NCBI RefSeq assembly: GCF_002631205.1
Contig: NZ_PDLO01000005.1
Location: 124,001-188,000, forward strand
DNA length: 64,000 bases
Reading direction: 5' to 3'
Source of the DNA: Neolewinella marina
GTDB lineage: Bacteria > Bacteroidota > Bacteroidia > Chitinophagales > Saprospiraceae
Part shown: positions 28,188 through 36,690 of the stretch, in pieces
Layout: every line of letters begins with the position of its first letter
Numbering within the stretch: position 1 is the stretch's first letter
Notes under the pieces: model-generated
Database searches by the model: none
What the model saw: only the letters and a program-made list of their open reading frames with translations
Told to the model about the DNA's origin: nothing
Made by a program: the position numbers and the translations under genes

Positions 28188-28229
28188 CCAGCCCGAACCC
28201 AAATTTATCCCATTTCGGTCCTTGGCTGA

Positions 28230-28880
28230 TTATCCCACTAGGGTGTAGGCCGATTTGGCTCGGACGGATGAGAAATGGGCTTCCAGCCCCCGGAAATCAC
28301 CCGCAGCGATCAGCGCCTTATCCAGTAGGGAACTGCCCATGCCCACCCCTACGGCACCGGCGGCAAGGAAGGATTGGATGTTGCCCAGATCGACCCCGCC
28401 GGTTGGCAGCAGCTTCACTTCGTTCAGGGGGCCCAGCACGTCTTTCAGGTACTGCACTCCGAGCTGCCCGGCCGGAAAGACCTTAACGGCGGGGGCCCCC
28501 AGCGTCCACGCCCGGTAAATTTCCGTCGGGGTGTACGCCCCGGGAAACACCGGAACGCCGGCGGCCACGCAGCGGCTAATGACGGCTTCGGCCAGGACGG
28601 GCGTTACGATGAACATGGCACCCGCGTCCAGCGCCCGGTCGAGGTCGGCTTCCGTACATACCGTTCCCGCCCCTACATTCAGGGTGGGCTGCTGCTCCCG
28701 CAGGCGGGCAATCGAGGCGGTGGGGTCGGGGGAGTTTATGGTGATTTCCAGGGTGGTCAAGCCCGCCGCGGCGTAGGCCTCACCGATTCGCAAGACGGTA
28801 TCCGTGGCGTAACCGCGGGCAATCCCGACCACCGGGGCGGCGTGGAAGCGTTTCCAGAAGATGGTATTATCCGTTGACAT
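28230..28880 (-). CDS. dgoA: 2-keto-3-deoxy-6-phosphogalactonate aldolase
   Basis: A 216-residue class I aldolase of the KDPG/KHG/KDPGal family: GLTTLEITINSP with catalytic Glu45, GAGTV, MFIVTPV, VPVFPGAYTPTEI and the Schiff-base lysine Lys133 in APAVKVFPAG. GGV and GMGSSL form the phosphate site. It cleaves the phosphorylated keto-deoxy acid to pyruvate and D-glyceraldehyde-3-phosphate. Sequence alone cannot separate gluco from galacto substrates. The adjoining DgoK-type kinase, with which it overlaps by 14 bases, makes the galacto form likely. The start is the ATG at 28880; an upstream start would be buried in the kinase gene. Cytoplasmic. Confidence 0.88.
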   Translation of the reverse strand: MSTDNTIFWKRFHAAPVVGIARGYATDTVLRIGEAYAAAGLTTLEITINSPDPTASIARLREQQPTLNVGAGTVCTEADLDRALDAGAMFIVTPVLAEAVISRCVAAGVPVFPGAYTPTEIYRAWTLGAPAVKVFPAGQLGVQYLKDVLGPLNEVKLLPTGGVDLGNIQSFLAAGAVGVGMGSSLLDKALIAAGDFRGLEAHFSSVRAKSAYTLVG

Positions 28881-29817
28881 AGGCGGCAAGCATGGTTCGC
28901 TGTCCCGCCAACAGTGCGGCGTCGAGCGCGGGTTCCGAAAAACAGTGAATACAAGCCAGCCCGACAATCTCCTCCAGGGCCAGCCGGTACAGGGTCAGGA
29001 AGGGTTCGCCAGCAGCCAGGAAAACCTGGCTACCCGGGCGGTGCAGCGAGCGGAGTTCGTCCCCGATCAGGAGCCCACTCAGGAAAAAGAAGTTGTCGGT
29101 CGGGTCGGAGTGGGACAGGAGCTGACGGGCCCGTACGGTGAACAGCCGGGCGGTGAGGCCCTGGTCGACGGCCGCCCGCACCCCCTCCTGGAAAGCCTCC
29201 GCCCGGAAGGCCCCGCCGGGAGGCTTGCAGATGGCTTGCCGCAGCAGACTGTGTTCGGTAAGGAGGGCAAAAAGTTCCCCCGTCAAATAGGTGGTAAAGG
29301 CGGTAAAGGCACCGGTTTCGTATTGAAGGTGCTTGGAGTGGGTACCAGGAAGTAGCAATACCCCCCGGTCGTACCCCGCCAAGCCCCCAGCCAGGCCGAG
29401 GGCCTGGGTTTCCTCCCCCCGCATGACGTCCAGTGCATCTCGCACGCCGGAAATCAGGACGGCCGGCCGGTTATCCGGCAGGGTGAGGGCTTCCCACTCC
29501 AGGTCGGGGTGGTCCAGGGTAAGGGGGAGGGTTGCGTAGGGCAATTCCCGAAGTCCGATATTCGACGACGCCATGCCGCTGATCACCACGGGGTGTTCTG
29601 CAGCACCGGGGAGTGCCCTGATGCGCTCAGCCAGGTAGGTAGCCAGGTAGCGTTCGCGCTCCGCCGAGCTGCTATCGGGGCGGGCCAGGAAGAGGGCTTT
29701 CACCCCCTCCCCCACCGTCTGTTCGGCCAGGATTTCCAAATTATCGGTGGTCACCAGGCGGAGGCGAAAATTGGTGGTGCCCCAGTCGCAACTGATGAAG
29801 TGGGTAGGCAGTTTCAT
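28867..29817 (-). CDS. dgoK: 2-dehydro-3-deoxygalactonokinase
   Basis: A 316-residue kinase of the DgoK family. The N-terminal FISCDWGTTNFRLRLV is the ATP-binding DxGTTxxR loop. EGVKALF, PVVISGMASSNIGLRELPYATLP and GVRDALDVMRGEETQALGL are family blocks, and VLLLPGTHSKHLQ is a conserved stretch at the active site. It phosphorylates 2-keto-3-deoxy-D-galactonate with ATP, the step before the aldolase. In anhydrogalactose catabolism this kinase marks the D-sugar (carrageenan) route rather than the longer L-sugar (agar) route. The ATG overlaps the aldehyde dehydrogenase stop (ATGA). Confidence 0.92.
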   Translation of the reverse strand: MKLPTHFISCDWGTTNFRLRLVTTDNLEILAEQTVGEGVKALFLARPDSSSAERERYLATYLAERIRALPGAAEHPVVISGMASSNIGLRELPYATLPLTLDHPDLEWEALTLPDNRPAVLISGVRDALDVMRGEETQALGLAGGLAGYDRGVLLLPGTHSKHLQYETGAFTAFTTYLTGELFALLTEHSLLRQAICKPPGGAFRAEAFQEGVRAAVDQGLTARLFTVRARQLLSHSDPTDNFFFLSGLLIGDELRSLHRPGSQVFLAAGEPFLTLYRLALEEIVGLACIHCFSEPALDAALLAGQRTMLAAYVNG

Positions 29818-31256
29818 GCCGGACTCAGGGCGGTGGATACGCGCTTTTTAACGAGGTAATCGTCCAGGGCGTAGGTGGAGCAGTCTACTCCGATACCGCT
29901 GTTCTTGACCCCTCCGTGTGGCAGGTAGATGGCGTATTTGACGCCGTTGAGCTGGACTTCACCGAATTCAAGTCCCTCGGAAAAAAGATCCAGGTCCTCC
30001 TGGCGGTTGGAGAAGACGTAGGAGGCCAGCCCGGCCTCGGTGTCGTTGGCCAGCGCGAGCACCTCTCTCGGGTCGGAGAAGGCGGTGACCAGGGCCACCG
30101 GTCCGAAGATTTCCCGCTGGAGTACGGGGGCCCGCGGGTCGTCCAGCTTCACCAGGGTGGGCGGGTAGTAAAACCCGGGCCCGTCTGGCAGTTCGCCGCC
30201 GCTGACCAGCTCCCCTCCCTGGGCGAGGGCCTCCCGCACGATGCCGTCTACCTTTTCCACCGCAGCGCGGTTGACCAGGGGGCCCATGTCGGGGTCCTCC
30301 TCCGGGCCAAAGCCCAGTTTGGTATCGGCGAAGGCGGCGGTCATCCCTTCGATGAAGGAATCCAGGTGGCTTTCGTGAATGAAGAAGCGGTTGGGGGCCA
30401 CGCAAATCTGGCCGGCGTTGCCCACCTTCAGGGCCACCCCCAGCCCGACGGCGGCGTCCAGGTTGGCGTCCTCACAAACGATGAAGGGGGCGTTGCCTCC
30501 ACACTCCATGCTGTAGCGCTTCAGGGAAGTGGCGCTGCTCTGGCGGATAAGGTGCTGGGCGGTCTGGGTGGAGCCGATCATGGTGATGAGGCGAGGCACC
30601 GTGCTTTCGCAGAGGGGCACACCGACCTCCGCCACGTCGCCGCAGATGATGTTGATCACCCCCGCCGGGAAACCGATCTCGTCGCAGATTTCCCCCAGGA
30701 TATAGGCCGACAGCGGTGAAAGCTCCGAGGGCTTGAGGATGATGGAGCAGCCGGCCGCCAGGGCGGGGCCGAGCTTAAAGCCCAGGTTGAGGAGGGGGAA
30801 GTTGTAGGCCAGGAAAGCCACGACCACGCCCAACGGCTGCTCGATGATGCGGTGGTGGTGGGTGCCCTCCCGGTCGGGGATCTCCACCGGCTGCCGCTTT
30901 TCCATCTCCGTGGCGTAGAAGCGCAGGGAATCGGTGATGCTGTCCAGGTCTTCCGCGGTGCCGGCCCACACCTTGCCCATCTCGTGCATGATGCTCTGCC
31001 GCAGCAGGTCGCGTTTGTCGTCGATGGCGCGGCGCAGGCGGTCCATCCACTGCTGCCGTTCGCCCAGGGGCAGGGCGGACCAGTAGCGGAAGCCGCGTTC
31101 GGCAGCCGCGAGGGCCCGGCGGGTGTCGGCGGCCCCGGCCCAGGCGATGGTGGCTACGGTGGATTCGTCCGCGGGGCAGATGACGGGCCGGGTAGCGCCG
31201 GCGGCGGCTTCCACGAGCTGGCCGTCGATGTAAAGTCTTTTGTGTCCGAATTGCAT
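29814..31256 (-). CDS. Aldehyde dehydrogenase, likely 3,6-anhydro-D-galactose dehydrogenase
   Basis: A 480-residue NAD(P)-dependent ALDH. Asn in AYNFPLLN and Lys in LKPSELSPLSA bind cofactor. Glu251 in MECGGNAP is the general base and Cys285 in GQICVAPNR the nucleophile. The late block EIFGPV and the C-terminal GGVKNSGIG are also in place. It is most like succinate-semialdehyde/lactaldehyde-type dehydrogenases, the group that supplies anhydrogalactose dehydrogenases. The next gene upstream is the cycloisomerase and the next downstream the kinase, so its substrate is most likely 3,6-anhydro-D-galactose, oxidised to the acid (context inference). Cytoplasmic. Confidence 0.9.
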   Translation of the reverse strand: MQFGHKRLYIDGQLVEAAAGATRPVICPADESTVATIAWAGAADTRRALAAAERGFRYWSALPLGERQQWMDRLRRAIDDKRDLLRQSIMHEMGKVWAGTAEDLDSITDSLRFYATEMEKRQPVEIPDREGTHHHRIIEQPLGVVVAFLAYNFPLLNLGFKLGPALAAGCSIILKPSELSPLSAYILGEICDEIGFPAGVINIICGDVAEVGVPLCESTVPRLITMIGSTQTAQHLIRQSSATSLKRYSMECGGNAPFIVCEDANLDAAVGLGVALKVGNAGQICVAPNRFFIHESHLDSFIEGMTAAFADTKLGFGPEEDPDMGPLVNRAAVEKVDGIVREALAQGGELVSGGELPDGPGFYYPPTLVKLDDPRAPVLQREIFGPVALVTAFSDPREVLALANDTEAGLASYVFSNRQEDLDLFSEGLEFGEVQLNGVKYAIYLPHGGVKNSGIGVDCSTYALDDYLVKKRVSTALSPA

Positions 31257-31277
31257 AGTCAGGGTTGCGGGTTGCGG

Positions 31278-32435
31278 TCAGACCGAAATACCGGTTTTTT
31301 TGGGTTGCGCGTAGTGGTTGAGGATGTCTTCGTCGACCTCGATGCCCAGCCCCGGGCCCTCGGGCACGGCGATGAAGCCATTGCACATGCTGATGGCCGG
31401 CAGGGTGAGCCGCTCGCGGATGCCGTTGCTCGTGCGGTCGTACTCAATGTAGCAATCCGGGGGGAACAGCCGGCCCGGCGTGGGCTCCAGGTTGGCGATG
31501 AAGTGGAGGGCGGTATGGAAGGCAATGCCCGTGCCCCAGGTGTGGGGTACGATCTCCACCCCGTAGGTGGCGGCCAGGGCCGCCACTCGCTTGGCCTCGG
31601 TGAGCCCGCCGGCCGAACAGATGTCGATCTGCAGGATGTCCACGCATTCGTTCTTCAACAGCTGGTGGTGGCCGAAGCGGAGGTATTCGCATTCTCCCCC
31701 GGAGATGGGGATGGAGGTCTTGCACCGCAGGTCGCGGTAGTGGTTGTACTGCTCGGGGCTGACCGGCTCCTCGAACCAGCCGATGTCGAAGCGTTCGATC
31801 TTCTGGCAAAGTTCGGCGGCCTCCCGCAAGGAGTAGGCGTGGTTGGCGTCGACCATCAGCCGGGTATCGGGACCGATGGCCTGGCGGACGGCCCGGACGT
31901 TCTCCATGTCTTGCCGCAGCGACAGCCCCACCTTCATCTTAATGGCCTGGAAACCCTGTTCGACGTAGCCGACGGCCTCCCGGGCCAGCCGCCCGGCGAG
32001 GTTGTCGCCGTCGGAGAAGTATAACCCGGTGGCGTAGGGTTTGATCCGGCGGCGGTGGCGGCCGCCCAGCAGGGCGCTCACCGGTTGGTTGAGCAGCTTG
32101 CCCTTGATGTCCCACAGGGCAATGTCGAGGGCGCTGATGCTGGCCACCAGCACGCCGCGGCGGGCGTAGTCGAGGGTCTTGCGGTACATCTCGAACCAGA
32201 GGGTTTCCTGCTCAATGGGGTTGCGGCCGATGAGCAACGGCTTGAGCAGGTTGATGCCCGCGGCCAGCACGTCGGCCGGGCCGTAGCCCTCCCCCCACCC
32301 CACCGTGCCGCAGTCGGTCGTCACCTTGACCACGCAAATCCTCCGCTCGGAATAGGCCCACTGGGAAAAGTAAAAGGTCTCCTCCAACCGATCGGACAAC
32401 AGGAAGGTCTCGATACTGGCAATCTTCACGCTCAT
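31278..32435 (-). CDS. Enolase-superfamily cycloisomerase, likely for 3,6-anhydro-D-galactonate
   Basis: 385 residues from ATG 32435. It has the mandelate racemase-like subgroup layout: lid residues in the N-terminal domain (SQWAYSERR) and the AIKMKVG base pair Lys166/Lys168. Metal ligands are Asp196 (VDANHAY), Glu222 (FEEPV) and Glu248 (GGECE), and His298 (PHTWGTG) is the opposite base. The KxK plus His pattern matches galactarolactone/anhydrogalactonate cycloisomerases. It would open 3,6-anhydro-D-galactonate to 2-keto-3-deoxygalactonate. It is first in the minus-strand operon, 21 bases before the dehydrogenase. Galactonate- or galactarate-type substrates remain possible. Cytoplasmic. Confidence 0.87.
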   Translation of the reverse strand: MSVKIASIETFLLSDRLEETFYFSQWAYSERRICVVKVTTDCGTVGWGEGYGPADVLAAGINLLKPLLIGRNPIEQETLWFEMYRKTLDYARRGVLVASISALDIALWDIKGKLLNQPVSALLGGRHRRRIKPYATGLYFSDGDNLAGRLAREAVGYVEQGFQAIKMKVGLSLRQDMENVRAVRQAIGPDTRLMVDANHAYSLREAAELCQKIERFDIGWFEEPVSPEQYNHYRDLRCKTSIPISGGECEYLRFGHHQLLKNECVDILQIDICSAGGLTEAKRVAALAATYGVEIVPHTWGTGIAFHTALHFIANLEPTPGRLFPPDCYIEYDRTSNGIRERLTLPAISMCNGFIAVPEGPGLGIEVDEDILNHYAQPKKTGISV

Positions 32436-32789
32436 AATGTTATAGGTGGCTTTTCGACTCAAGTGTTGACGGCAACCGGCCCGGCGGGCGGTTACGGCTA
32501 TTCCCCGGATCCCGCGCCCCGCCGGCGCGAAATGTTACTGGAATAACTTGCGGACAAATCTACCGGGGGAGGCCCGGCGGGGGTAAACCGATATTACCGG
32601 CCACCGGCACTATTTTACCTTACCAGCTACGGGGGCCCGCGCCGGTCCCCGGGGCCAGGCCGTTAAAATACGGTCATCGAAGGGCAAGAGCAGCCCAGTT
32701 TTCGCCCGCTGCGGTGCGGAGCTTTGTGCAGCAAGCCTTACCGGGGCAGGTCGGCCGCCGCCGCCCTGCCCGCAAAGTCGATACCCCCC
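32436..32789. promoter_or_regulatory. Divergent promoter region of the two locus arms
   Basis: 354 bases lie between the cycloisomerase gene (left, minus) and the secreted GH127 gene (right, plus). It contains the 14-bp motif at 32663. Downstream of that, on the plus strand, a TTTT (32699-32702) and GAGCTTTG (32719-32726) resemble a Bacteroidota promoter. No other gene is seen. Confidence 0.45.
32663..32676 (-). promoter_or_regulatory. Candidate AraC operator, divergent-promoter copy
   Basis: The minus strand reads TGACCGTATTTTAA, a perfect 14-base match to 42919-42932 upstream of the AraC gene. It sits 113 bases from the GH127 start and 227 bases from the cycloisomerase start. Confidence 0.5.
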
Positions 32790-34826
32790 ATGCGCAGCCT
32801 GATCCTTCCCCTCCTGCTCTCCCTCTGCACCCTGCCCGCCGCCGCCCAGGAAGGCGGCATCCTCAACCTGAGCCAGAGCACCCACGTTACCTTCCGCAAC
32901 GTCGACATCGGCGACTGCCAGTGGACCGACGGCTTTTGGGCCGACAAGGTGGCCGTGGCCGAACACACCATGATTCCCCACATGGGTACCCTGCTGAAGG
33001 GCGACGTTGGCCACGCCCTGAACAACTTCAAGATCGCGGCCGGGCTGATGGAAGGGGAAGCCGGGGGAACGTGGTGGCACGATGGAGACTTTTACAAGTG
33101 GATGGAAGCGGTGGTCTACCTCTACGCCCTCAACCACGATGAACGCCTGCTGGAGGAACTGGACGGGATCATCGACATCATCGCCCGCGCCCAACAGCCC
33201 GACGGCTACCTCTCCACCCACACCCAGATCAAGGACACCCCCCGCTATTCCCTGATCAACCACCACGAAATGTACAACAGTGGCCACCTGCTGACGGCCG
33301 CAAGCATCCACCACCGGGTAACGGGGCAGACCAACTTCCTGGACATCGCCACCCGCCACGCGGACTTCCTCTACGGCAAGTTCCAGCCCACGCCCGACAG
33401 CCTCAAGTCCTTCGGCTTCAACCCCTCCCAGATCATGGGACTGGTGGAACTCTACCGCACCGTCCACGACCGCCGCTACCTGGAACTGGCGCAGACCTTC
33501 GTCGACAACCGGGGCTACCAGGTGGAGGGCCGGGAGGAAGTGATGCCAGACGACCCTACCGTACCCGTCTTCTTCCGCGGCGACCAGCACCAGAACCGCA
33601 CCCCCCTGCGCGACGAGACCGAAGCCGTGGGCCACGCCGTCCTGGGCATGTACCTCTGGTCGGGGGCCGCCGACGTCTACGCAGAAACCGGCGAGCAGGC
33701 CATCCTCGACGCCCTGGAGCGCATCTGGGACAGTGCCACCAACCGCAAGATGTACGTCACCGGGGCCCTGGGGCAGACCCACTACGGGGCGTCAATGAAG
33801 TTCGACCTGGTCCACGAGGGTTTCATCGAGGACTACATGATGCCGAATGCCACGGCCTACAACGAGACCTGCGCCAACATCTCCAACGCCATGTTCAACT
33901 GGCGGATGCTGGGGTTGAAGGGGGAAGCCAAGTACGCCGACGTGATCGAGCGCGTCCTCTACAACAGCGCCCTCTCCGGCATCAGCCTGGAGGGAAAGGA
34001 CTACTTCTACGCCAACCCCCTGCGCATGAACAAGGGGGTGCGCGACTACTCCGGTACGGAGTCCGCCTGCCGTGAGCCCTACATCGATTGCTTCTGCTGC
34101 CCGCCCAACCTGGTGCGCACCATCGCCAAGTCGTCGGGCTGGGCCTACAGCCTCAGCGACAACGGCCTGGCCGTGAACCTCTACGGCGGCAACCGCCTGG
34201 ACACCGAACTTACCGACGGGTCTGCGATCCGCCTGACCCAGGAAACCAATTATCCCTGGGACAGCCACGTGCGGCTGACGGTCCACGAAAGCAAGGCCGA
34301 CCCCTTCGCCCTGCTGCTGCGCATCCCGGGATGGGCCGAGGGGGCCACGATCCGGGTGAACGGACAGCCCCTCGACCAGCCGGCTACCCCCGGCAGCTAC
34401 GCTACCGTAGAGCGGGCCTGGAAAGCGGGCGACGTCGTGGAGCTGGAGCTTCCCATGGAGGTCAGCCTGGTGGAGGGCCACCCCCTGATCGAGGAGGTGC
34501 GCAACCAGGTGGCGGTCACCCGCGGCCCGGTAGTCTACTGCATGGAATCGCCCGACCTGCCGGAGGACGTGCAGATCCTGGACGTTTACCTGCCTGGCAA
34601 CCAGCCCTTCGCGGCCGTCCACGAGCCCGACTTCCTCGGCGGGGTCACCACCATCCGCGCCAACGTACTGCTGCGGAACGACGAGGAAGAGGGCATGTAC
34701 CGCAAGGTCAGCAAGCCCGCCTTCACCACCTACCCCACCCGCTTCATACCCTACTTTGCCTGGAGCAACCGCGGCACCGCGGAGATGACCGTCTTCCTGC
34801 CCGTTCTCTGGGACGCCTCCCGGTAA
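32790..34826 (+). CDS. Secreted GH127-family glycosidase
   Basis: 678 residues from ATG 32790, with a clear signal peptide (MRSLILPLLLSLCTLPAAAQ). The body parallels the enzyme at 21056-23068 throughout: GDCQWTDGFWADKV, WHDGDFYKWMEA, HEMYNSGHL, ALGQTHYGAS, EGFIEDYMMPN. It keeps YNETC (Glu359, Cys361) and CFCCPPN (Cys436, Cys437), the zinc and nucleophile residues of GH127. In this locus it probably trims 3,6-anhydro-D-galactose from carrageenan oligosaccharides in the periplasm. It leads the plus-strand arm; a sulfatase gene follows 18 bases later. An upstream non-ATG start is rejected because it would bury the signal peptide. Confidence 0.9.
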   Translation: MRSLILPLLLSLCTLPAAAQEGGILNLSQSTHVTFRNVDIGDCQWTDGFWADKVAVAEHTMIPHMGTLLKGDVGHALNNFKIAAGLMEGEAGGTWWHDGDFYKWMEAVVYLYALNHDERLLEELDGIIDIIARAQQPDGYLSTHTQIKDTPRYSLINHHEMYNSGHLLTAASIHHRVTGQTNFLDIATRHADFLYGKFQPTPDSLKSFGFNPSQIMGLVELYRTVHDRRYLELAQTFVDNRGYQVEGREEVMPDDPTVPVFFRGDQHQNRTPLRDETEAVGHAVLGMYLWSGAADVYAETGEQAILDALERIWDSATNRKMYVTGALGQTHYGASMKFDLVHEGFIEDYMMPNATAYNETCANISNAMFNWRMLGLKGEAKYADVIERVLYNSALSGISLEGKDYFYANPLRMNKGVRDYSGTESACREPYIDCFCCPPNLVRTIAKSSGWAYSLSDNGLAVNLYGGNRLDTELTDGSAIRLTQETNYPWDSHVRLTVHESKADPFALLLRIPGWAEGATIRVNGQPLDQPATPGSYATVERAWKAGDVVELELPMEVSLVEGHPLIEEVRNQVAVTRGPVVYCMESPDLPEDVQILDVYLPGNQPFAAVHEPDFLGGVTTIRANVLLRNDEEEGMYRKVSKPAFTTYPTRFIPYFAWSNRGTAEMTVFLPVLWDASR

Positions 34827-34844
34827 CCCCACTCCTTTGATGAA

Positions 34845-36530
34845 ATGACTTACAAGCGCCTTCGATCCATGCGACTCTTACCCCTGTTCCTGTTTGCCCT
34901 GCTGTTCGGCTGCCAATCTGAAACGGCGACCACCGGGTCCGACGCCGCCGCCGACGCCCGCCCCAACTTCCTGTTCATCGCCGTTGATGACCTGCGCCCG
35001 GAACTCGGGGCCTACGGTTCGGAGATCGCCGTGACGCCTAATCTGGACGCCCTGGCCGGCCGCGGCCTGCTCTTCAACCGTGCCTACTGCCAACAGGCGA
35101 TCTGCGGTCCCTCCCGGGCCAGCCTGATGACCGGCACCCGGCCGGAAACCAATGGGGTGACCGAGAACTACGCCTACTTCCGCGAGACCTCCCCGGACAT
35201 CCTCACCCTGCCGCAGTACCTGCGGCAGCACGGCTACGAGACCGTCTACAGCGGTAAGATTTTCCACGGCCGCTTCACCGATGAGGAGCTGTCGTGGAGC
35301 CGCAAGCCCACCAAACCGGAAGTGCCGGCCCCCAACAACCCCGGGGGCTACGCCCTGAAGGAAAACCAGGAGCTGTACGAGCGCAACCAAGCCGAGATGC
35401 GGGAGAAGTACGGCAGCAACACCTACGGCCTCGGACTGGGCCCGGCCTACGAGATGGCCGACGTACCCGACCAGGCCTACCCCGACGGCTACCACACCGA
35501 TCAGGCCATCGCCACCCTCGGGGACCTGGTGGGGGAAGGACAGAAGCCCTTCTTCCTCGGACTGGGGTTCCACCACCCCCACCTGAACTGGACCACCCCC
35601 AAGAAGTACTGGGACCTCTACGACAGGGAAGACATCCGCGCCGCCGCAGTAGCCGACGCCCCGGAGGGAGGGGCCGCAATGGGGCTCCACGCCTCCTTTG
35701 AGCTGCGCGTCCGCGACGGCATCCCCGATTCCGGTCCCATCGACGAGGAACTGGCCATCACCCTCAAGCACGCCTACCTGGCCAGCGTGAGCTACGTCGA
35801 TGCCCAGATCGGACGGATGATGGAAGCCCTGGAGGCCTCCGGTGAACTAAACAACACCGTAGTGGTGGTCTGGGGCGACCACGGCTGGCACCTCGGCGAC
35901 CTCGGCATCTGGGGCAAGGCCACGAACTACGAGATCGCCACCCGCGTCCCCCTGATGATCCACACCCCTACCATGCCGGAAGCCTCCCGCGGCGCGAAGA
36001 CCGACGCCCTGGTGGAGCTGGTGGACCTCTTCCCCACCCTGGTGGAGCTGGCCGGACTGGAGCAGCCCGAACAACTGGAGGGACAAAGCTTCGTGCCCCT
36101 GCTGGCCGACCCAAACCGGGAATGGAAGCCGGCGGCCTTCAGCCAGTACCCCAACCCCGCCCTGCGGGAGTGGGCCGCCAACCCCCTCTCCGAGGGCATG
36201 CGGGAGACTTACTTCGGCCCCCTCATCGAGGAAGTCGAAGACCGCATCATCGAGCAGCAGGGCGAGAAGTGGGACCGTGACCTCTTCGAAAACCACCTGA
36301 TGGGCTACACCATACGCACCGACCGCTACCGCCTGGTGGCCTGGAAAGACCGCCGACAGCCGGACGCCGAGCCCCTCTACGTCGAACTCTACGACCACCA
36401 GGAGGACCCCGACGAAACCCGCAACGTGGCCGAAGCCCGCCCCGAGCTCACCACTACCCTACTCCGGCAGCTCGACCGCGGATGGCAGGGCAACATGGCC
36501 CCCGATAACCCCTCCCCCCGGACAAAATGA
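34845..36530 (+). CDS. Sulfatase lipoprotein, iduronate-2-sulfatase-like (S1_7 type)
   Basis: 561 residues. Lipoprotein signal LLPLFLFALLFGC (Cys23), then RPNFLFIAVDDLRPELGAYG, the hallmark opening of the iduronate-2-sulfatase-like branch. Cys87 in CGPSR is the formylglycine site. PFFLGLGFHHPHLNW, VVVWGDHGWHLGDLG and ATRVPLMIH follow that branch as well. Members in marine Bacteroidota carrageenan loci desulfate the anhydrogalactose 2-position, a specificity suggested here by context only. It is probably anchored in a membrane facing the periplasm or the surface. It is co-transcribed with the secreted GH127 gene. Confidence 0.9.
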   Translation: MTYKRLRSMRLLPLFLFALLFGCQSETATTGSDAAADARPNFLFIAVDDLRPELGAYGSEIAVTPNLDALAGRGLLFNRAYCQQAICGPSRASLMTGTRPETNGVTENYAYFRETSPDILTLPQYLRQHGYETVYSGKIFHGRFTDEELSWSRKPTKPEVPAPNNPGGYALKENQELYERNQAEMREKYGSNTYGLGLGPAYEMADVPDQAYPDGYHTDQAIATLGDLVGEGQKPFFLGLGFHHPHLNWTTPKKYWDLYDREDIRAAAVADAPEGGAAMGLHASFELRVRDGIPDSGPIDEELAITLKHAYLASVSYVDAQIGRMMEALEASGELNNTVVVVWGDHGWHLGDLGIWGKATNYEIATRVPLMIHTPTMPEASRGAKTDALVELVDLFPTLVELAGLEQPEQLEGQSFVPLLADPNREWKPAAFSQYPNPALREWAANPLSEGMRETYFGPLIEEVEDRIIEQQGEKWDRDLFENHLMGYTIRTDRYRLVAWKDRRQPDAEPLYVELYDHQEDPDETRNVAEARPELTTTLLRQLDRGWQGNMAPDNPSPRTK

Positions 36531-36690
36531 AACCCACGGACAGGTTGCACGACTCAGCCCGCCAGCTCACTGTGAGCATGCCCTAGCCGCAAACGGAACA
36601 GTCGACCCGGCTGCGCGGGCACCATCCCTGCTCGGCCATCCCCGAGTGCATTAAGGAGAAAACTGCCGCTGCTGCAGGGCTGCCCGGGAT

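Noticed and set aside
19572..32435. Reading the locus as an agar/porphyran locus
   Set aside because: The kinase is DgoK-like and the enzymes that convert the L-anhydrogalactose intermediate were not seen; the GH16 enzymes look closer to kappa-carrageenase types. Not fully excluded without searches.
32610..33782. 390-codon minus-strand frame opposite the secreted GH127
   Set aside because: Antisense shadow; it also crosses the divergent promoter.
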